A stretch of 64,000 nt of DNA from the NCBI GenBank assembly GCA_049999765.1, contig JBNGIQ010006694.1, positions 26,834 through 90,833 on the forward strand. The letters run 5' to 3'. Shown piece after piece: positions 35,979-46,625 of this stretch (positions are counted from its first letter, which is position 1; every line of letters begins with the position of its first letter). Position numbers and translations under genes: made by a program. The notes beneath the pieces were generated by a model. That model searched no databases. It worked only from the letters and a program-made list of their open reading frames with translations, and had not been told where the DNA came from. Origin of the DNA: Phaeoceros laevis. Taxonomy: Eukaryota > Anthocerotophyta > Anthocerotopsida > Notothyladales.

Positions 35979-37013
35979 TGGGCCGAGGTTATCACAGCAG
36001 GTGCTGCCAAAGTGAACCATGTACAGCTACTCGGAATCCAAGTACAGGGTTGGCATAGCAGATCTGGGCTGTGTTGTTGAAAATGCCGCAGGGAACTGTT
36101 TATGCGTTGCAATTGGGGAGATGAATGGGGTCCACTGGTGGTTTTGAGCCGCACCAGGCCTGACAAGTTGCAATCCTGAATTTATGTGCGTGGTGACGGC
36201 TGTTCCACCTGCTGCTTTCCATGATGTCATCATCTTCCTACGGTTAAAATCATTGGTGCGCACGAAGCGGTGTAGGGTGGGAGGAGTGACAATGTTGCAT
36301 GATGCAGCAAACCGGTGGCATGATGATGGAACCGGCGTCATGATTTTTTATACCACGGTACATGTACCGGAAGAGCAGCGCCGATGACCACACTGGACTT
36401 ATTAGCTGAGGGCATGTAAGTTGACTGTCCTGTGGTGGGATTAGGTGCATCCGAGATGCTTTGAGTACTTCCAGACATGTGGTGCGTTCCCCGATGCTAT
36501 TCGTTACATCGGTGAAGGGTGTGACAGTTGCGGCATGTTCAGGTTTCGATCTCTGGGAACGGCGCGCTGTGCATCATAACTGGCGACCGGCGAAACCTCG
36601 GCGGCGGCAGACTTGGGAAGTCCCAGATTATAGCAAACAAGAACCTAATCTGAACGAAGACTACAAATGGACACCAATGCAGCAATCTTCTGGTCCTCTA
36701 CCATTTTGAGTGTTCTCTCATTTGGCATTTGCCAGGAGGATTTGTGGAAGCACAGCAACAGCAGAGCACCAGAACAGGAATAATCACGAAACATGCCCTG
36801 GCATTTAAATTCACCTGTCAGCTCTCTGCTGCATTGTAGTGAAAGTGCAATGAATTTGGCCACACGTTTAGCTGCAGATAGTCAAGAAAGAGGCAGGTCC
36901 CCAGGTGCTTCCGGACCTGCTTAAGCACCGAGTAGACAGCCAAGCAGGCAAACGACAGCCTGAGATTCTATAGCGCGGACCGTTGCGATAGTCCGTCCAC
37001 CTCCAGGAATGGC

Positions 37014-37130
37014 AGCCCGAAGTACAAAATTGGAGTCTCTCAAATTGGGAATTTGGAGCAGCCCGAAGTACAAAGTTGGAGTCTCTCAGACTGGGAATTT
37101 GGAGTCTCTGAGATTCGGAATTGAGTTCTC
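37014..37130. repeat. Direct repeat, about 46-bp unit, 2.5 copies
   Basis: AGCCCGAAGTACAAA...TTGGAGTCTCTCA...TTGGGAATTTGGAG starts at 37014 and again at 37060 with few changes. A shortened derivative (GGAGTCTCTGAGATTCGGAA) follows. Confidence 0.8.
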
Positions 37131-37186
37131 AAATTGGGAATTGAGTTCATAGTGAGGAGCAAGGTCCCGGGTTCATCTCGTCACAT

Positions 37187-37286
37187 CAGAACACCACAGC
37201 AACCACACCTTCGGCAGCCTGATCTGACCTGACCTGCAGAACACCACAGCAACTACACCTTCCGCAGCCTGATCTGACCTGACCTG
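37187..37286. repeat. Tandem duplication, 2 x 50 bp
   Basis: A 50-bp unit beginning CAGAACACCACAGCAA and ending GATCTGACCTGACCTG is present at 37187 and 37237 with two substitutions. Confidence 0.9.
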
Positions 37287-38086
37287 CAGCCCAACATCGG
37301 ATCTGTTGAAAACAGAACAGCAGAATCAGTACAAGCAAGGCAGTGGCTCGCAGCATGTCTGGACTGAAAAGATGCAACAGAGTGAAGAAGACTAGTCGTG
37401 GCAAGGGATCGCAATCTTCCTGTTAAAAAGCAAGGACATTGGTTAAATCTCATTCTCAAAAGGAAGTTCGTGGCCTAGCTGGAAGTGGAACTGTGTCACA
37501 ACGAGGGCGGGCATCACTGTGGTTATTTCGGTCCGGACAGGATGGAGTACAAAGTGCTGCGGCAAAAAAGAGCAACGTCGAAATGTGCGTGACTACAGGC
37601 GCGTCGGCAGGAATGATTGACGTGACAGCAAGGTGACAGCTCTGCTTGTGAGAACCACCTCCAGAGCCTGTAGTCTGGGCCGATTTCAAAGTTCGAACAG
37701 GGGCCCGATAAAAATATTTCGAGAGCCATTAATAGAGGATTTGATAGCCCGGAACCCCCGGTACCGTTCACTCATGGCCCTGCCGGCGAAAGGAGCGCGT
37801 CTGGCGAAAGTAGTGGCCAAAGCTCACGACCGGCCGGACAAGGCGCATGACGAAACAGTGATTGGCTTCCGCTCCCAACAAAGTCTGCAGGCACGCCATG
37901 TAGAGACTACAGTACATGCTGGAAGACCGGGTCCGTAGTCCCCGTCAGAGAGTGGCGCCACCGACAGGTGTCGCGGTGGCAACTTGCTCCGCCCTCCCTT
38001 CCTCTCACTCACAGTCTCACTCCCTCCCGGCCCCCGGCAGTATCGCCAAATCCCGCTTTCTGCATTTTGATTTGTGCACCTCGAAG

Positions 38087-38317
38087 ATGGTGAGCTAGGT
38101 TGGGCCGCATTTTGAGCGGGGGAGAAGGTCCTCACCAGGGTTGCGTCCGGAGGGTGTCTGTGTCTGAGTATCCGGCGGTTTTGAATTGGCTGATGGATTC
38201 TCCTCCTCCCCTTGTTCCCTGTTTGAATCGCAGCTCACAATGCTGGAAGTAGTTTCAGCGCAACGTGAATGTCCGTATGAAGATGATGTAGAGTCTCTGG
38301 CTGCCTTGACAAATTAG
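38087..38317 (+). CDS. Candidate two-exon micropeptide gene (unrecognised)
   Basis: A first exon ends in a bare ATG followed at once by a strong donor (GTGAGC at 38090), an arrangement known from some ribosomal-protein and small-protein genes. A CT-rich leader precedes it. The best acceptor is TTTGAATCGCAG at 38222-38233. Joined, the frame gives M then LTMLEVVSAQRECPYEDDV and ends with SLAALTN at a TAG (38315-38317), 28 residues. I do not recognise the peptide. It could equally be a non-coding spliced leader of the receptor kinase gene that starts 550 bp downstream. Confidence 0.25.
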
Positions 38318-38864
38318 AAGTGCCATGTTTCTCCCTATGCCTGCTCCCACCAGAATTTTGCATGTAGCTCTCAAGTTGTGGTCAACGATCCTCAAGTGAA
38401 GTAAGGATTTGATGCTAGGAGCCTGCACTGGATATCTGTAGCATTTTCTATGTCTCCAGCACAGTCATACTGCCCCCTACTGCCCCTGGTGTGCAAATTC
38501 ATGGCTGTGTGCTTTAGGAGCGTTTTTTCCTTTCCGCACACCAAAACCAGTCGACCGGTGTGGCAGTCTAATGCGCTTTATGTGCGCCTTTCGCATCTCT
38601 CCTTCAACCCTTTGGATTCCGCTGTGAGCCCGGCAGGAGCTAGGTGGAAAGATCAGGTGTGGCAGTACTGAATGCGGGAGGTTGAAGTTTATCTACGGCG
38701 ACGCTTTTCTAATTTTCTCCTTGCTACGAGTGGCAGACTGAGAAATGCTGACGGTGCTTGTTGAGCTCCCGTCCACTAGACAAGGGCGGCGATTCTGTTC
38801 TGCAGTGCCAAGGGCGGAAATGATCCCGCATTACAACAAGAGCGGCACCAGGCATCCTGCAGGA

Positions 38865-41341
38865 ATGCCCTTCAGCTCAACGGTCATCTGCTCTTTGTTC
38901 CTGCTTCTCACAGGCTGCCTTCAGGGCTGTGCTGCAGCAACCTCACCCCGTTGTCAATCTAGCTGTGGAGGGAAGCCTATCAAGTACCCCTTCGGACTGG
39001 ATTCTGGTTGCGGGCATCCAGCCTTTGAGGGCCTCCTAACATGCAATGCAGGTGCTCTAAACATGACTATAGTCTCTGGATCCTACACGGTGCAAACTCT
39101 GAACTACTCCAACAGGACTATCCTGATCACGGATTCTTCACTAACCAACAACCAGGGGTGCTTTAGGGATATTTCGGATCGGAGCTTTGCAACGAGTAGC
39201 GGGAGGCCCCTGCACTTGCAAAACACCGTTTTCATCTTCACAGGCTGCGATCGCACCAAGGGGTCTTTGTTGCTAGGATCACACTATGCTTGCAACTTTT
39301 CCAGTGAGGTATGCAGCGCGTACCAGAGATGTGGATCAAATCCGGCACGCAATTTACCAGGTTGCTGTTCTCATAAGGCTGATGCTGTGGATTTTATCAA
39401 CTTGCAAACATTGAATTGCTCTTCCAACGGGTTCAACATAGGCTACACCTCAGTGGTGAACCTCGATTCATCGGACAATTCAGCAAACTGGGTGCATGGG
39501 TTTCAGATGCAATGGAATGCAGTGCTGACCACCTCAAAGCAGTGTGACGCGTGCTCAGCAACCAATGGAGTTTGTGGCTACGATCAGCTGGACAACTCGT
39601 TCCTATGCTATTGCAGTGACGGGATAAATCGGACGACAACCTGCAGCCCCGGATCGTCACCCTCGCCGCCCTCTCCAATTTCCATTCTCAATCCTCTTGC
39701 TCCTCAGCAGCCTATGCCATCAGGTGAGCAGGGACCACGGTTTTTCTGACCTGCCTGATCTTTTGAATTTACTCTGCCCAGCGTTGTGGTATCTACGGAG
39801 AACCATGATGGCACGATTTTCTTCAATAGATTTTTGAAACACTTGGATGCCATGGCAAACACAGGAAAACGGAAGAAGACGAACACTCCTATTATTATTC
39901 CAGTGGTAGTAGGTGAGTGCACGAGGACACACTGTACATGCGGTTTGACCTCCTTCTTGTAGAGATCCAGAGTCTTTGCTAACTGTTGTGTCTCCCTTGT
40001 TTCTCGGTTGTTGAGGGAGTGTGGAAGTACGTCCAACTGAGAATTGGTTCTTGATATCTGCAGCTATTCTGGGGGTTGTCGGTGTGCTTGGGGGCTTGGG
40101 GGCTGTTGCGCGATACTGGCGGCGTCGTGGCCCGAAATCCAGTTCGGGAGGAAGATTTGAAGGGTTTACGCTTGATGATGTAGTCACGGAGGCGACTCTA
40201 CGGTTTACGTACAAAGAACTGGTAGCTGCTACAAACAACTTCCGTGAGGAACTTGGGAGGGGAGGGTTTGGAGTGGNNNNNNNNNNNNNNNNNNNNNNNN
40301 NNNNNNNNNNNNNNNNNNNNNNNNNNNNNNNNNNNNNNNNNNNNNNNNNNNNNNNNNNNNNNNNNNNNNNNNNNNNGGGGAGGGTTTGGAGTGGTTCACA
40401 AGGGGGTGCTTTCCAGCGGGGAGACAGTGGCTGTTAAGCAGCTGCAAGGATCAAAGCAGGGGGAAAAGGAGTTCCGGACAGAGATGGCCACTTTGGGCAA
40501 CATCCAGCACCCCAACCTGGTAAGGCTTTTTGGATACTGTTTTGAGGGATCCCAAAGGCTGCTGGTGTACGAGTATATGGAGAATTCATCTCTGGACAAG
40601 TACATATTCCGGCCTAACAACGAAAATAAGCAGTTGCCTGTCCTTCAATGGGGCCAAAGATTTCAGATAGCAGTGGATACCACCAGGGCTTTGCATCACC
40701 TGCATGAGGGCTGTAACAAGCAGATCATTCACTATGACATCAAGCCTTCAAACATCCTGCTTGATTGTAACTTCACAGCCAAAGTGACTGATTTTGGACT
40801 GGCCAAGCTCATGGACAAAGATCACAGCCAGTTCCTTAGTTGCATGCGAGGCACATTTGACTATTTGGCACCAGAGTGGATGATGGGAGAGAGGTCCATC
40901 ACAGACAAGAGTGACGTCTATAGCTGGGGCATGGTTTTGCTGGAGATCATTGGTGGCCGGCGGAATATGGACCCTGACATCTTGGACGACCGGAAAATGT
41001 ATTTTCCAGAGTGGGTGCATCGGCAAATAGAGTCTGGAGACCTTACTGAGCTTCTTGACAAGGACCTGCTCCTTGAAAGGCTTGTGGCCAGGACGCTAGA
41101 GGTGGAGCAGGTGAGACTTCTGTGCCGGGTTGCTCTGTGGTGCGTTCAAGACGACGTAGCGAAGAGGCCGACTATGGGGCTTCTGCTGCAGATGCTAGAG
41201 GGCAGTGTCTCGGTTGAGAAGCCACCTTATCCTTTCAAGTCCAGGAGTGGGATAAGCGCTCGCTCGGATGACATGTGGGGTGAGCAGAGTAACGCTACAT
41301 CGCTAAGCAGCAGCTTCGACTCCAGGACCCTCTTCAGATAA
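38865..41341 (+). CDS. Receptor-like kinase, GUB_WAK extracellular domain (LRK10L-like)
   Basis: Plasma-membrane receptor kinase. Exons 38865-39723, 39865-39912 and 40064-41341. The start at 38865 gives a clean signal peptide (MPFSSTVICSLFLLLTGCLQ); two further in-frame ATGs upstream (38745, 38820) would bury it. The Cys-rich ectodomain (CQSSCGGKPIKYPFGLDSGCGHP, then a WAK-associated CDACSATNGVCGYD...FLCYCSDG) resembles the galacturonan-binding GUB_WAK region, with many NxS/T sites. The small second exon encodes KRKKTNTPIIIPVVV. Then come the TM helix (AILGVVGVLGGLGAVARYW) and the kinase: GRGGFGV loop, VAVKQL lysine, HYDIKPSNILLD catalytic loop (non-RD), DFGLAKL and GTFDYLAPEW. A run of 100 N at 40277-40376 splits the glycine loop. 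Collapsing the 18-bp overlap at its edges gives 688 residues in frame. Confidence 0.88.
40277..40376. other. Assembly gap of 100 N inside the kinase exon
   Basis: Exactly 100 unknown bases. The 18 bases before the gap (40259-40276, GGGGAGGGTTTGGAGTGG) are identical to the 18 bases after it (40377-40394). The two contig ends therefore overlap and the gap probably holds no real sequence. Confidence 0.9.
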
Positions 41342-42053
41342 GCTGCAGTGGAACAAATGCATTTGATGTGCGTCAGCTGGCGTGTAGCATGTTGTGTAGA
41401 TGTAGATTTTAATACCCGAACTTGGGCTTGCAAGGTGCGGATGTACATTAGGGAGCACAGTAGGTTAGTGACTACTACTCTTGAGAATTTTATCATACAA
41501 GGCATTAGCGATGGATGGATGGATGGATGGATTGGGGGAGTGGACATGGACTTGGACATCGACATTGTCTTTGGAATTCTGTCTTCTTCTTGAAGGCAGG
41601 AACAGCAGCGTGACAGAGCTACCCATCACTCCAAAAGCACCACGCAGGTATCTACCTGGAAGTTGCTGAGTGGCCAACAAGTGGGCCAATCAAGGTCAGC
41701 TCAAGAGGAACTCATTGGTGCTCTGCCACCGGAGTTTGTTCCAGTGACACGTCAAAGGAGCTTTTGCTTGTCAAGCCAATTGTAGTTATCAGCGCCACCT
41801 CATCACATAGTGCCGTGCCCTGACGACGTTTTCTTCCCCTAGGATAGCAAGAGCCTCTCAACAATGCTTCGCAGTTTTTGTTGCTTCTCCCTAGAAGTCA
41901 TCTTCAATTAGAGATGCTGCAGAGTGAGTATAGAAGGTCTTGTAAGCTACAAAGAAGTCTGCAGGTGTTACGCTTACGGAAGAGCAAATTGATGCTGTTT
42001 CAAGCCATCAGTCTGCAGCTGGTGAACACAATGTGCCTTGAGCAACAGACTCA
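41342..42053. other. Convergent 3' regions with a GATG microsatellite
   Basis: Non-coding flank between the receptor kinase and the FAD monooxygenase. It includes a perfect (GATG)n run at about 41510-41532. No gene is seen. Confidence 0.45.
41510..41532. repeat. (GATG)n microsatellite
   Basis: Five and a half GATG units in the 3' flank of the receptor kinase gene. Confidence 0.9.
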
Positions 42054-43325
42054 TCAGGCAGTAGCAAATTCCTTAAGCCTGTCATAGGAGTAAAGCCAGT
42101 CGTAAAATTCAGCGGACCGTTCCCTCAGAAGTTGAGACTGATCCGAAACCCGCTCGGCCCGAGGTATTCTGACCTGCTCATACCTGCTGAGAGCAGTCTC
42201 CACATCCGGTGCAGAGCAAAGCTGCAAGGCCAATTCCACCCCATCCTCGTAGGCCAAATTGGCCCCTTGCCCCAGCGATGGCGGAACCGCGTGCACGGCA
42301 TCTCCCAGTAGCACCACGCGGCCCTGAGACCACTTCGGCAGTACCGGCAAATCCAGCACTCGCCTTTCCAGAATGAGCGAGGGATCCGTGACTCGGAGGA
42401 TGTCCAGGGCCACCTCCCAGTCCCTAAACTCCTCCAGCAGCCTCTCCTTGGCCTCTTGCCCGTCCCGGGACCTCACCTTGGCCCTCCCCTCGGTATGCTC
42501 GTCCGTGAGACTGAAGGCCCAGTACAGCTTCCCTCTCACCCCGTTCACAATGAACACCGTCCTGCCATTCTTCATCCCGGCCAGATTACCTTGCTTCTGC
42601 AACGCCGGGTGACTGCACAGCCCGGCCTCAATGACAGCTCTCCACATGGAGCGGCCCTGGTCCCGGGGCTCGATTTTACCGAACAAGCTGGACCGGACCC
42701 CGGACCGGATGCCGTCCGCTCCTACCACCAAGGGCGCCGTGACGGACACCAACTCCTCCTCTCCATCCTTCCTAAACAGCACCGTGGCACTCTCCCCCTC
42801 GGATCTCACCTCCACGCACTCGTACCCCGTGTGCTTGCACTCGTCCGGAAGAGAGTCTGCCAGCACCCGCAGAGCATCCCTCCACAGCACCGCGATCATT
42901 GGCTGGCCGTAGGTCTGGCGCATCCTGCGGGCCAAGCCCCACTCGGACAATTCCTTGCCCTGTTCGTCGATGCCTCCAGCCTTGTGGTCCGAGATCCCCT
43001 GCTCCTCTAGTCGCAGCACCAGGCCAGGGTCCGCCTGCTGCAGGGCGCGGCATCCGTTAGGGAAGAGCGTGATCATGGTGCCCGTGCCGGGACCTCCCAG
43101 GATGGTTTCATTTCGCTCGTAGACATGAGCGTCAATCCCACGACTCCGCAGCTGGAGCGCTGTGGACAAGCCCCCGAGCCCGCCCCCGACAATCACCACT
43201 CTGTCCACCAAAGCGGAGCTGGAGTTGCTCTTGCTGTTGCAGAGAATGGTTTCCATCCTGGCCCTGCTTGACACGGCGTTCCTTGGCGAGAGAAATGTGT
43301 CGAAGAGGCGAGAACTCGACGCCAT
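42054..43325 (-). CDS. FAD-dependent monooxygenase (salicylate hydroxylase/zeaxanthin epoxidase-like)
   Basis: Group A flavoprotein hydroxylase. Intronless, 423 residues. Residues 1 to about 38 are Ser/Arg-rich, compatible with an organelle transit peptide. The FAD dinucleotide motif RVVIVGGGLGGLSTALQL is at about 42-59. The DG motif (VVGADGIRSGVRSS) and the GD motif with FAD ribityl contacts (GRVVLLGDAVHAVPPSLGQG, then ANLAYEDGVELA) complete the family set. The substrate cannot be inferred; relatives act on aromatic acids or carotenoids. It is transcribed divergently from LCAA, with 326 bp between the two ATGs, and a tRNA-Cys-like sequence lies in that spacer. Several overlapping frames on the + strand are shadows of this G+C-rich gene. 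Confidence 0.88.
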   Translation of the reverse strand: MASSSRLFDTFLSPRNAVSSRARMETILCNSKSNSSSALVDRVVIVGGGLGGLSTALQLRSRGIDAHVYERNETILGGPGTGTMITLFPNGCRALQQADPGLVLRLEEQGISDHKAGGIDEQGKELSEWGLARRMRQTYGQPMIAVLWRDALRVLADSLPDECKHTGYECVEVRSEGESATVLFRKDGEEELVSVTAPLVVGADGIRSGVRSSLFGKIEPRDQGRSMWRAVIEAGLCSHPALQKQGNLAGMKNGRTVFIVNGVRGKLYWAFSLTDEHTEGRAKVRSRDGQEAKERLLEEFRDWEVALDILRVTDPSLILERRVLDLPVLPKWSQGRVVLLGDAVHAVPPSLGQGANLAYEDGVELALQLCSAPDVETALSRYEQVRIPRAERVSDQSQLLRERSAEFYDWLYSYDRLKEFATA

Positions 43326-43413
43326 ATCTCGGTCGTAGGCTGCTTATCTACGGTAGCACGTCCAAGTCACCAATTTGAGAAAAAAAGTGCTCAGAGTACG
43401 GAGAGATGGAGAA

Positions 43414-43486
43414 AGGAGACAACCAGGGTAGAACTAGTAACCTATCGGACTGCAGCCGATTGCTCTACCACTGAGCTATACCTCCC
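43414..43486 (-). tRNA. tRNA-Cys-like (anticodon GCA), imperfect acceptor stem
   Basis: 73 nt. The D-arm (GCTCAGTGGTAGAGC), the anticodon stem ATCGG/CCGAT with loop CTGCAGT (GCA) and the T-stem ACTAG/CTGGT all fold, and the discriminator base is U, as expected for cysteine. The acceptor stem GGGAGGT/TGTCTCC has mismatches at the fourth, sixth and seventh pairs, and the T-loop is TTCTACC rather than TTCRANY. It may therefore be a tRNA pseudogene. Confidence 0.6.
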
Positions 43487-43651
43487 GCCAGGATGATCCA
43501 AAAGTAATGTAATACTAATTTAACACTGAAAGTGCATCTCCAAATCTTATCCTGTTCCCTCAAGTTCGTGTCGCGATTCGCTTTGCGCAAAAATTGGCAT
43601 TGTTCACCACCGTAGTAGCCGCGTTGGCTGGAAGGAATCGGAGGAAGCAGT

Positions 43652-44796
43652 ATGGCGACCATGGTGGCGGCTACGGTGGCCAGCAGCGCCACGCAGCTGC
43701 AGCAAGGGGCGGTGCTGCCCACGCCGCAACAGCATCAACCGGTGAGCACCGCCAGTTTGGGAGCGTGCAGAGTGCTGCAGGGCCTGGCGCTGCAAAGCCA
43801 GGTGCTTCAGTGCCAGGCCGTGAGAAGGAGATGGGGCTCAAGGAGGCGATCGCTGCCGGTGGTGCATGCAGTGGCAGCTGCAGAGAGCGCTGTGGAGGCA
43901 TCAGCCGGTTCCTCCTCTTCTTCTTCAGCTGAGGTAACACATCCAGCTCCTTTCATCACCAACGGTTCTCAGCTGGATGTGCGGCTGTGTGTTTTCACTT
44001 GCACAGTCCTTCCCTTCGGCTTGAAGCATTGCTCGTTTTCTGGATGAGAGGTGGCTAGCTGTGAGGTCACAAAGTCGGATTAGAATGGTGGCTTCTAGAT
44101 TCCCCGGTTAGAGAGATTAAAGGCATTGGTTCCTACCGTCTGGTTTGCTGATGACCGTACTTAGGTCTCGTCTCCTGGTTTGAAGGGGGGTCTCTAGGAT
44201 GAGAGGTTGGATATGCTGTTCGAACTTTCGACTTGTCGGTTGACAACAGCTTATGTACTGTGCACAGAAAACTTCGTACCATTTTCTTGTCGCCAACGCG
44301 AGATTCATGCTGGATGAGGAGGAGCATTTCCAAGAGCTCCTCAGAGAAAGGTTAAGGAAATTTGGAGAGGATGGCCGCAAGCAAGACTTCTGGCTTGTCA
44401 TTGAGCCCACGTTCTTGCAATCATTTCCAGACTACAAGCAACGTCTCAACCGGCCCGCAGTAGCGCTAGTCTCGACGGATTCTGTCTGGATCACGTAAGC
44501 TCAAGCACTACCTTCACTGACGTGTTTTCTGCTAGCTAGCCTGAATTCACATATATATGCAATGGTCGTAGGTTTTCCTTCACTTCAAACATTGATTGTG
44601 AGATTGCCCTAACAGGTTTATGAAGCTCCGACTTGACCGTGTGCTCAAGGGCTCCTTTGAGTCGGAAAGCGTTGAAGAAGCGTTATGTGGCAACCCCGTC
44701 GAGATCAAGTTCGACAAACCTCAGAAGTGGACTGCTCCCTACCCCAAGTACGAGAGCAACTGGTGGACACCATTTTTGTACCAACCCGAGAACTAG
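43652..44796 (+). CDS. LCAA: Ycf54-like protein LCAA, Mg-protoporphyrin ester cyclase subunit
   Basis: Chloroplast factor needed by the aerobic Mg-protoporphyrin IX monomethyl ester cyclase in chlorophyll synthesis. Three exons: 43652-43933, 44268-44494 and 44616-44796; 229 residues. Exon 1 (94 codons) is nearly all transit peptide: Ala/Gln/Ser-rich, an Arg-rich RRRWGSRRR followed by LPVVHA, and a poly-Ser run. The mature Ycf54 domain starts at the second exon: YHFLVANARFMLDEEEHFQE, QDFWLVIEP, RPAVALVSTDSVWIT, FMKLRLDRVLKGSF, and the plant-specific tail WTAPYPKYESNWWTPF. All splice sites are canonical and phases agree (0, then 2). Confidence 0.93.
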
Positions 44797-45791
44797 GACA
44801 GGTGCCTTTTGAACCCAGCCCCAGTCCAACGTGCCCCCTTCCAGGGTCACCCTCGATCGTCACAGGATGTAGCTTATTTAGGAACCCCCATTTTACGACC
44901 TAGGTAGGTACTTAGCAAATGTGTCAACAGTCCTTCATCTATCTATAGTAATCAGGGTATCAAGCCTCTGGTATGTGAGGAGTCTCAGTACAAGGACAAC
45001 GAGGGACGCAGCCCGGATGTTTTGCTTCAGCCTGCATCCTGAGAGTGTACTGCACTGATGTAAGGCCCAGAGGGCTCAGCCCCTCTTTGACATTCGCCTT
45101 TGCAGATACAGTAAACAAGGGAATTGAAAGTGGAGGAACCATTGTGATGGTTGAGATAGGTTGCGAGGAAATATCTCGTACATCGTGCAAAATCTGATTG
45201 GCGCCACCCATCCACAAGTACAAATGGAGCCTCGGCCTAAACGGAAACCAAAATTTGCCGATCACACTACATTGGAGCAATTGCGTCTCTAGTGAAGAAT
45301 CCACCTCCATTGTTGATTATGTTTTGCTTCAAGACTACTGTACAAAGAGGCTCTGCTCATCGCAACTCCAGGACCGCCACAGAATGCTCCTAGCACCTGC
45401 ACCAAGGAAGAATGTTAGTGATACGATGGGCCAAACAAAGTCACCAACCACACATCCTCTGCCTAAACCTGCTGCGCAATATAATAAGCAGATTGTGTCA
45501 GAGCAGATTCGCAAATCACCTAAATGTGCTGCCGCCCTAAACACGTAGGCCATTAACGACAGGAGTTCCAATGAGTATGAGATTCATTCTGCATGGCCAC
45601 CAAGTTCTCCCAGTCACTGCAAAACACAATTGAGTAGGTCAAACAACCTTGGTGCAGGCTGGAGGGTAACCGCTGGTCACTTGAAAAAGACACTTCAGGC
45701 ACTCCACTTCCGCCAGCCGTGTTGAACTGTGACACAGGAGCTTCCACTACCCTCAGAAGAAGGAATACGATAAACAGTAAGGTCAACCCAC
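44797..45791. other. Convergent 3' regions, no gene recognised
   Basis: 1.0 kb between the stop codons of LCAA (+) and the NF-YB gene (-). Short open frames have no recognisable domain. Confidence 0.4.
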
Positions 45792-46625
45792 CTAAATATT
45801 AGGGGGCATCGAGGTATAACCTCCTTCCCTCTTCGCCGCTGATGCATCCCCACCTCCTTGTTTACCTACGGCCCCCTTGTCACCCTAGAAGGCCAGCAGG
45901 TCAAAGCAGAGATAAGGATTCCCTTCACTCTGGTTGCTTCAAACAGAGTTAAGGCAAAGACAAAAATCAGGACAGATGAGAGTCTCACCTCCATCTGAAG
46001 GAACGGAAGATGCACAAAGAAGCCACACGACAAAAGAAGTCATTAAGCAAATTGAAAGGGCCAAAATGACATCACAATCACACCGATTGTAAAGAACTGC
46101 AGTGTCACACTTTGACAAAATCTGCAGTGTGAAACTTCCAATTCTGGAGAGGACACATACTTCTCTGTACTTGTGGAGGTAGATCTTAAGCGGCTCGACA
46201 TAGTCTTCGAACCCAAGTGTACTCATAGCCCAGAGCAGGTCATCGCCGTTGATTGTTTTCCTTCTTTCCCGTTGGCACTTATCACTTGCCCTGAGGAGAT
46301 TGAGTGAAGGAGAAAGTTGCTACCGTGCAGACATTCACAACATGCAACACTACCGTGCGATGCACGCCCTCCCAACCATGCATTCGACACAAGGATACTC
46401 GCTGGTTATGAAACTGATAAACTCGGAAACGCACTCCTGCACCGTCTCCTTCGCATCTTTTGCAATTTTGGCATTTGCAGGGAGAACCCTTTTCATGATC
46501 CGGCTCACGTTCGCTATGGGTAGAAACCTGTCCTGCTCCCGAACATTTTGATTTGCTTCTCCACTGTGATGGTTTCCGTAATCCTCGCCACTGTCCTGAC
46601 TACCAGCGCTTATCTCCTCTGCCAT
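45792..46625 (-). CDS. NF-YB: NF-YB (HAP3/CBF-A) transcription factor subunit
   Basis: Histone-fold subunit of the CCAAT-binding NF-Y complex. Four exons: 46625-46399, 46290-46161, a 6-nt exon 45994-45989 and 45884-45792; 151 residues. The histone-fold core reads [21 protein letters not shown] ... [20 protein letters not shown] (exon 1), [34 protein letters not shown] (exon 2). The microexon ATGGAG encodes Met-Glu and restores the family sequence KYREMEGD; it has CTTCAG before it and GTGAGA after it. The Gly-rich tail ([18 protein letters not shown]) is in the last exon. The start at 46625 gives MAEEISAG, as in other plant members; the frame is open further upstream. It is non-LEC1 type, as the core carries the common residues rather than the LEC1 Asp-rich signature. 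Confidence 0.9.

Larger units (their letters stand above)
35979..38864. other. Intergenic region with direct repeats
   Basis: 2.9 kb without a confirmed gene. It contains two blocks of direct repeats (37014-37130 and 37187-37286) and a candidate two-exon micropeptide gene (38087-38317), all listed separately. Sequence around 37980-38080 is CT-rich and looks like a transcribed leader. Confidence 0.4.

Noticed and set aside
42456-43010. 184-codon plus-strand frame
   Set aside because: Antisense to the FAD monooxygenase, with low-complexity His/Pro/Gln composition.
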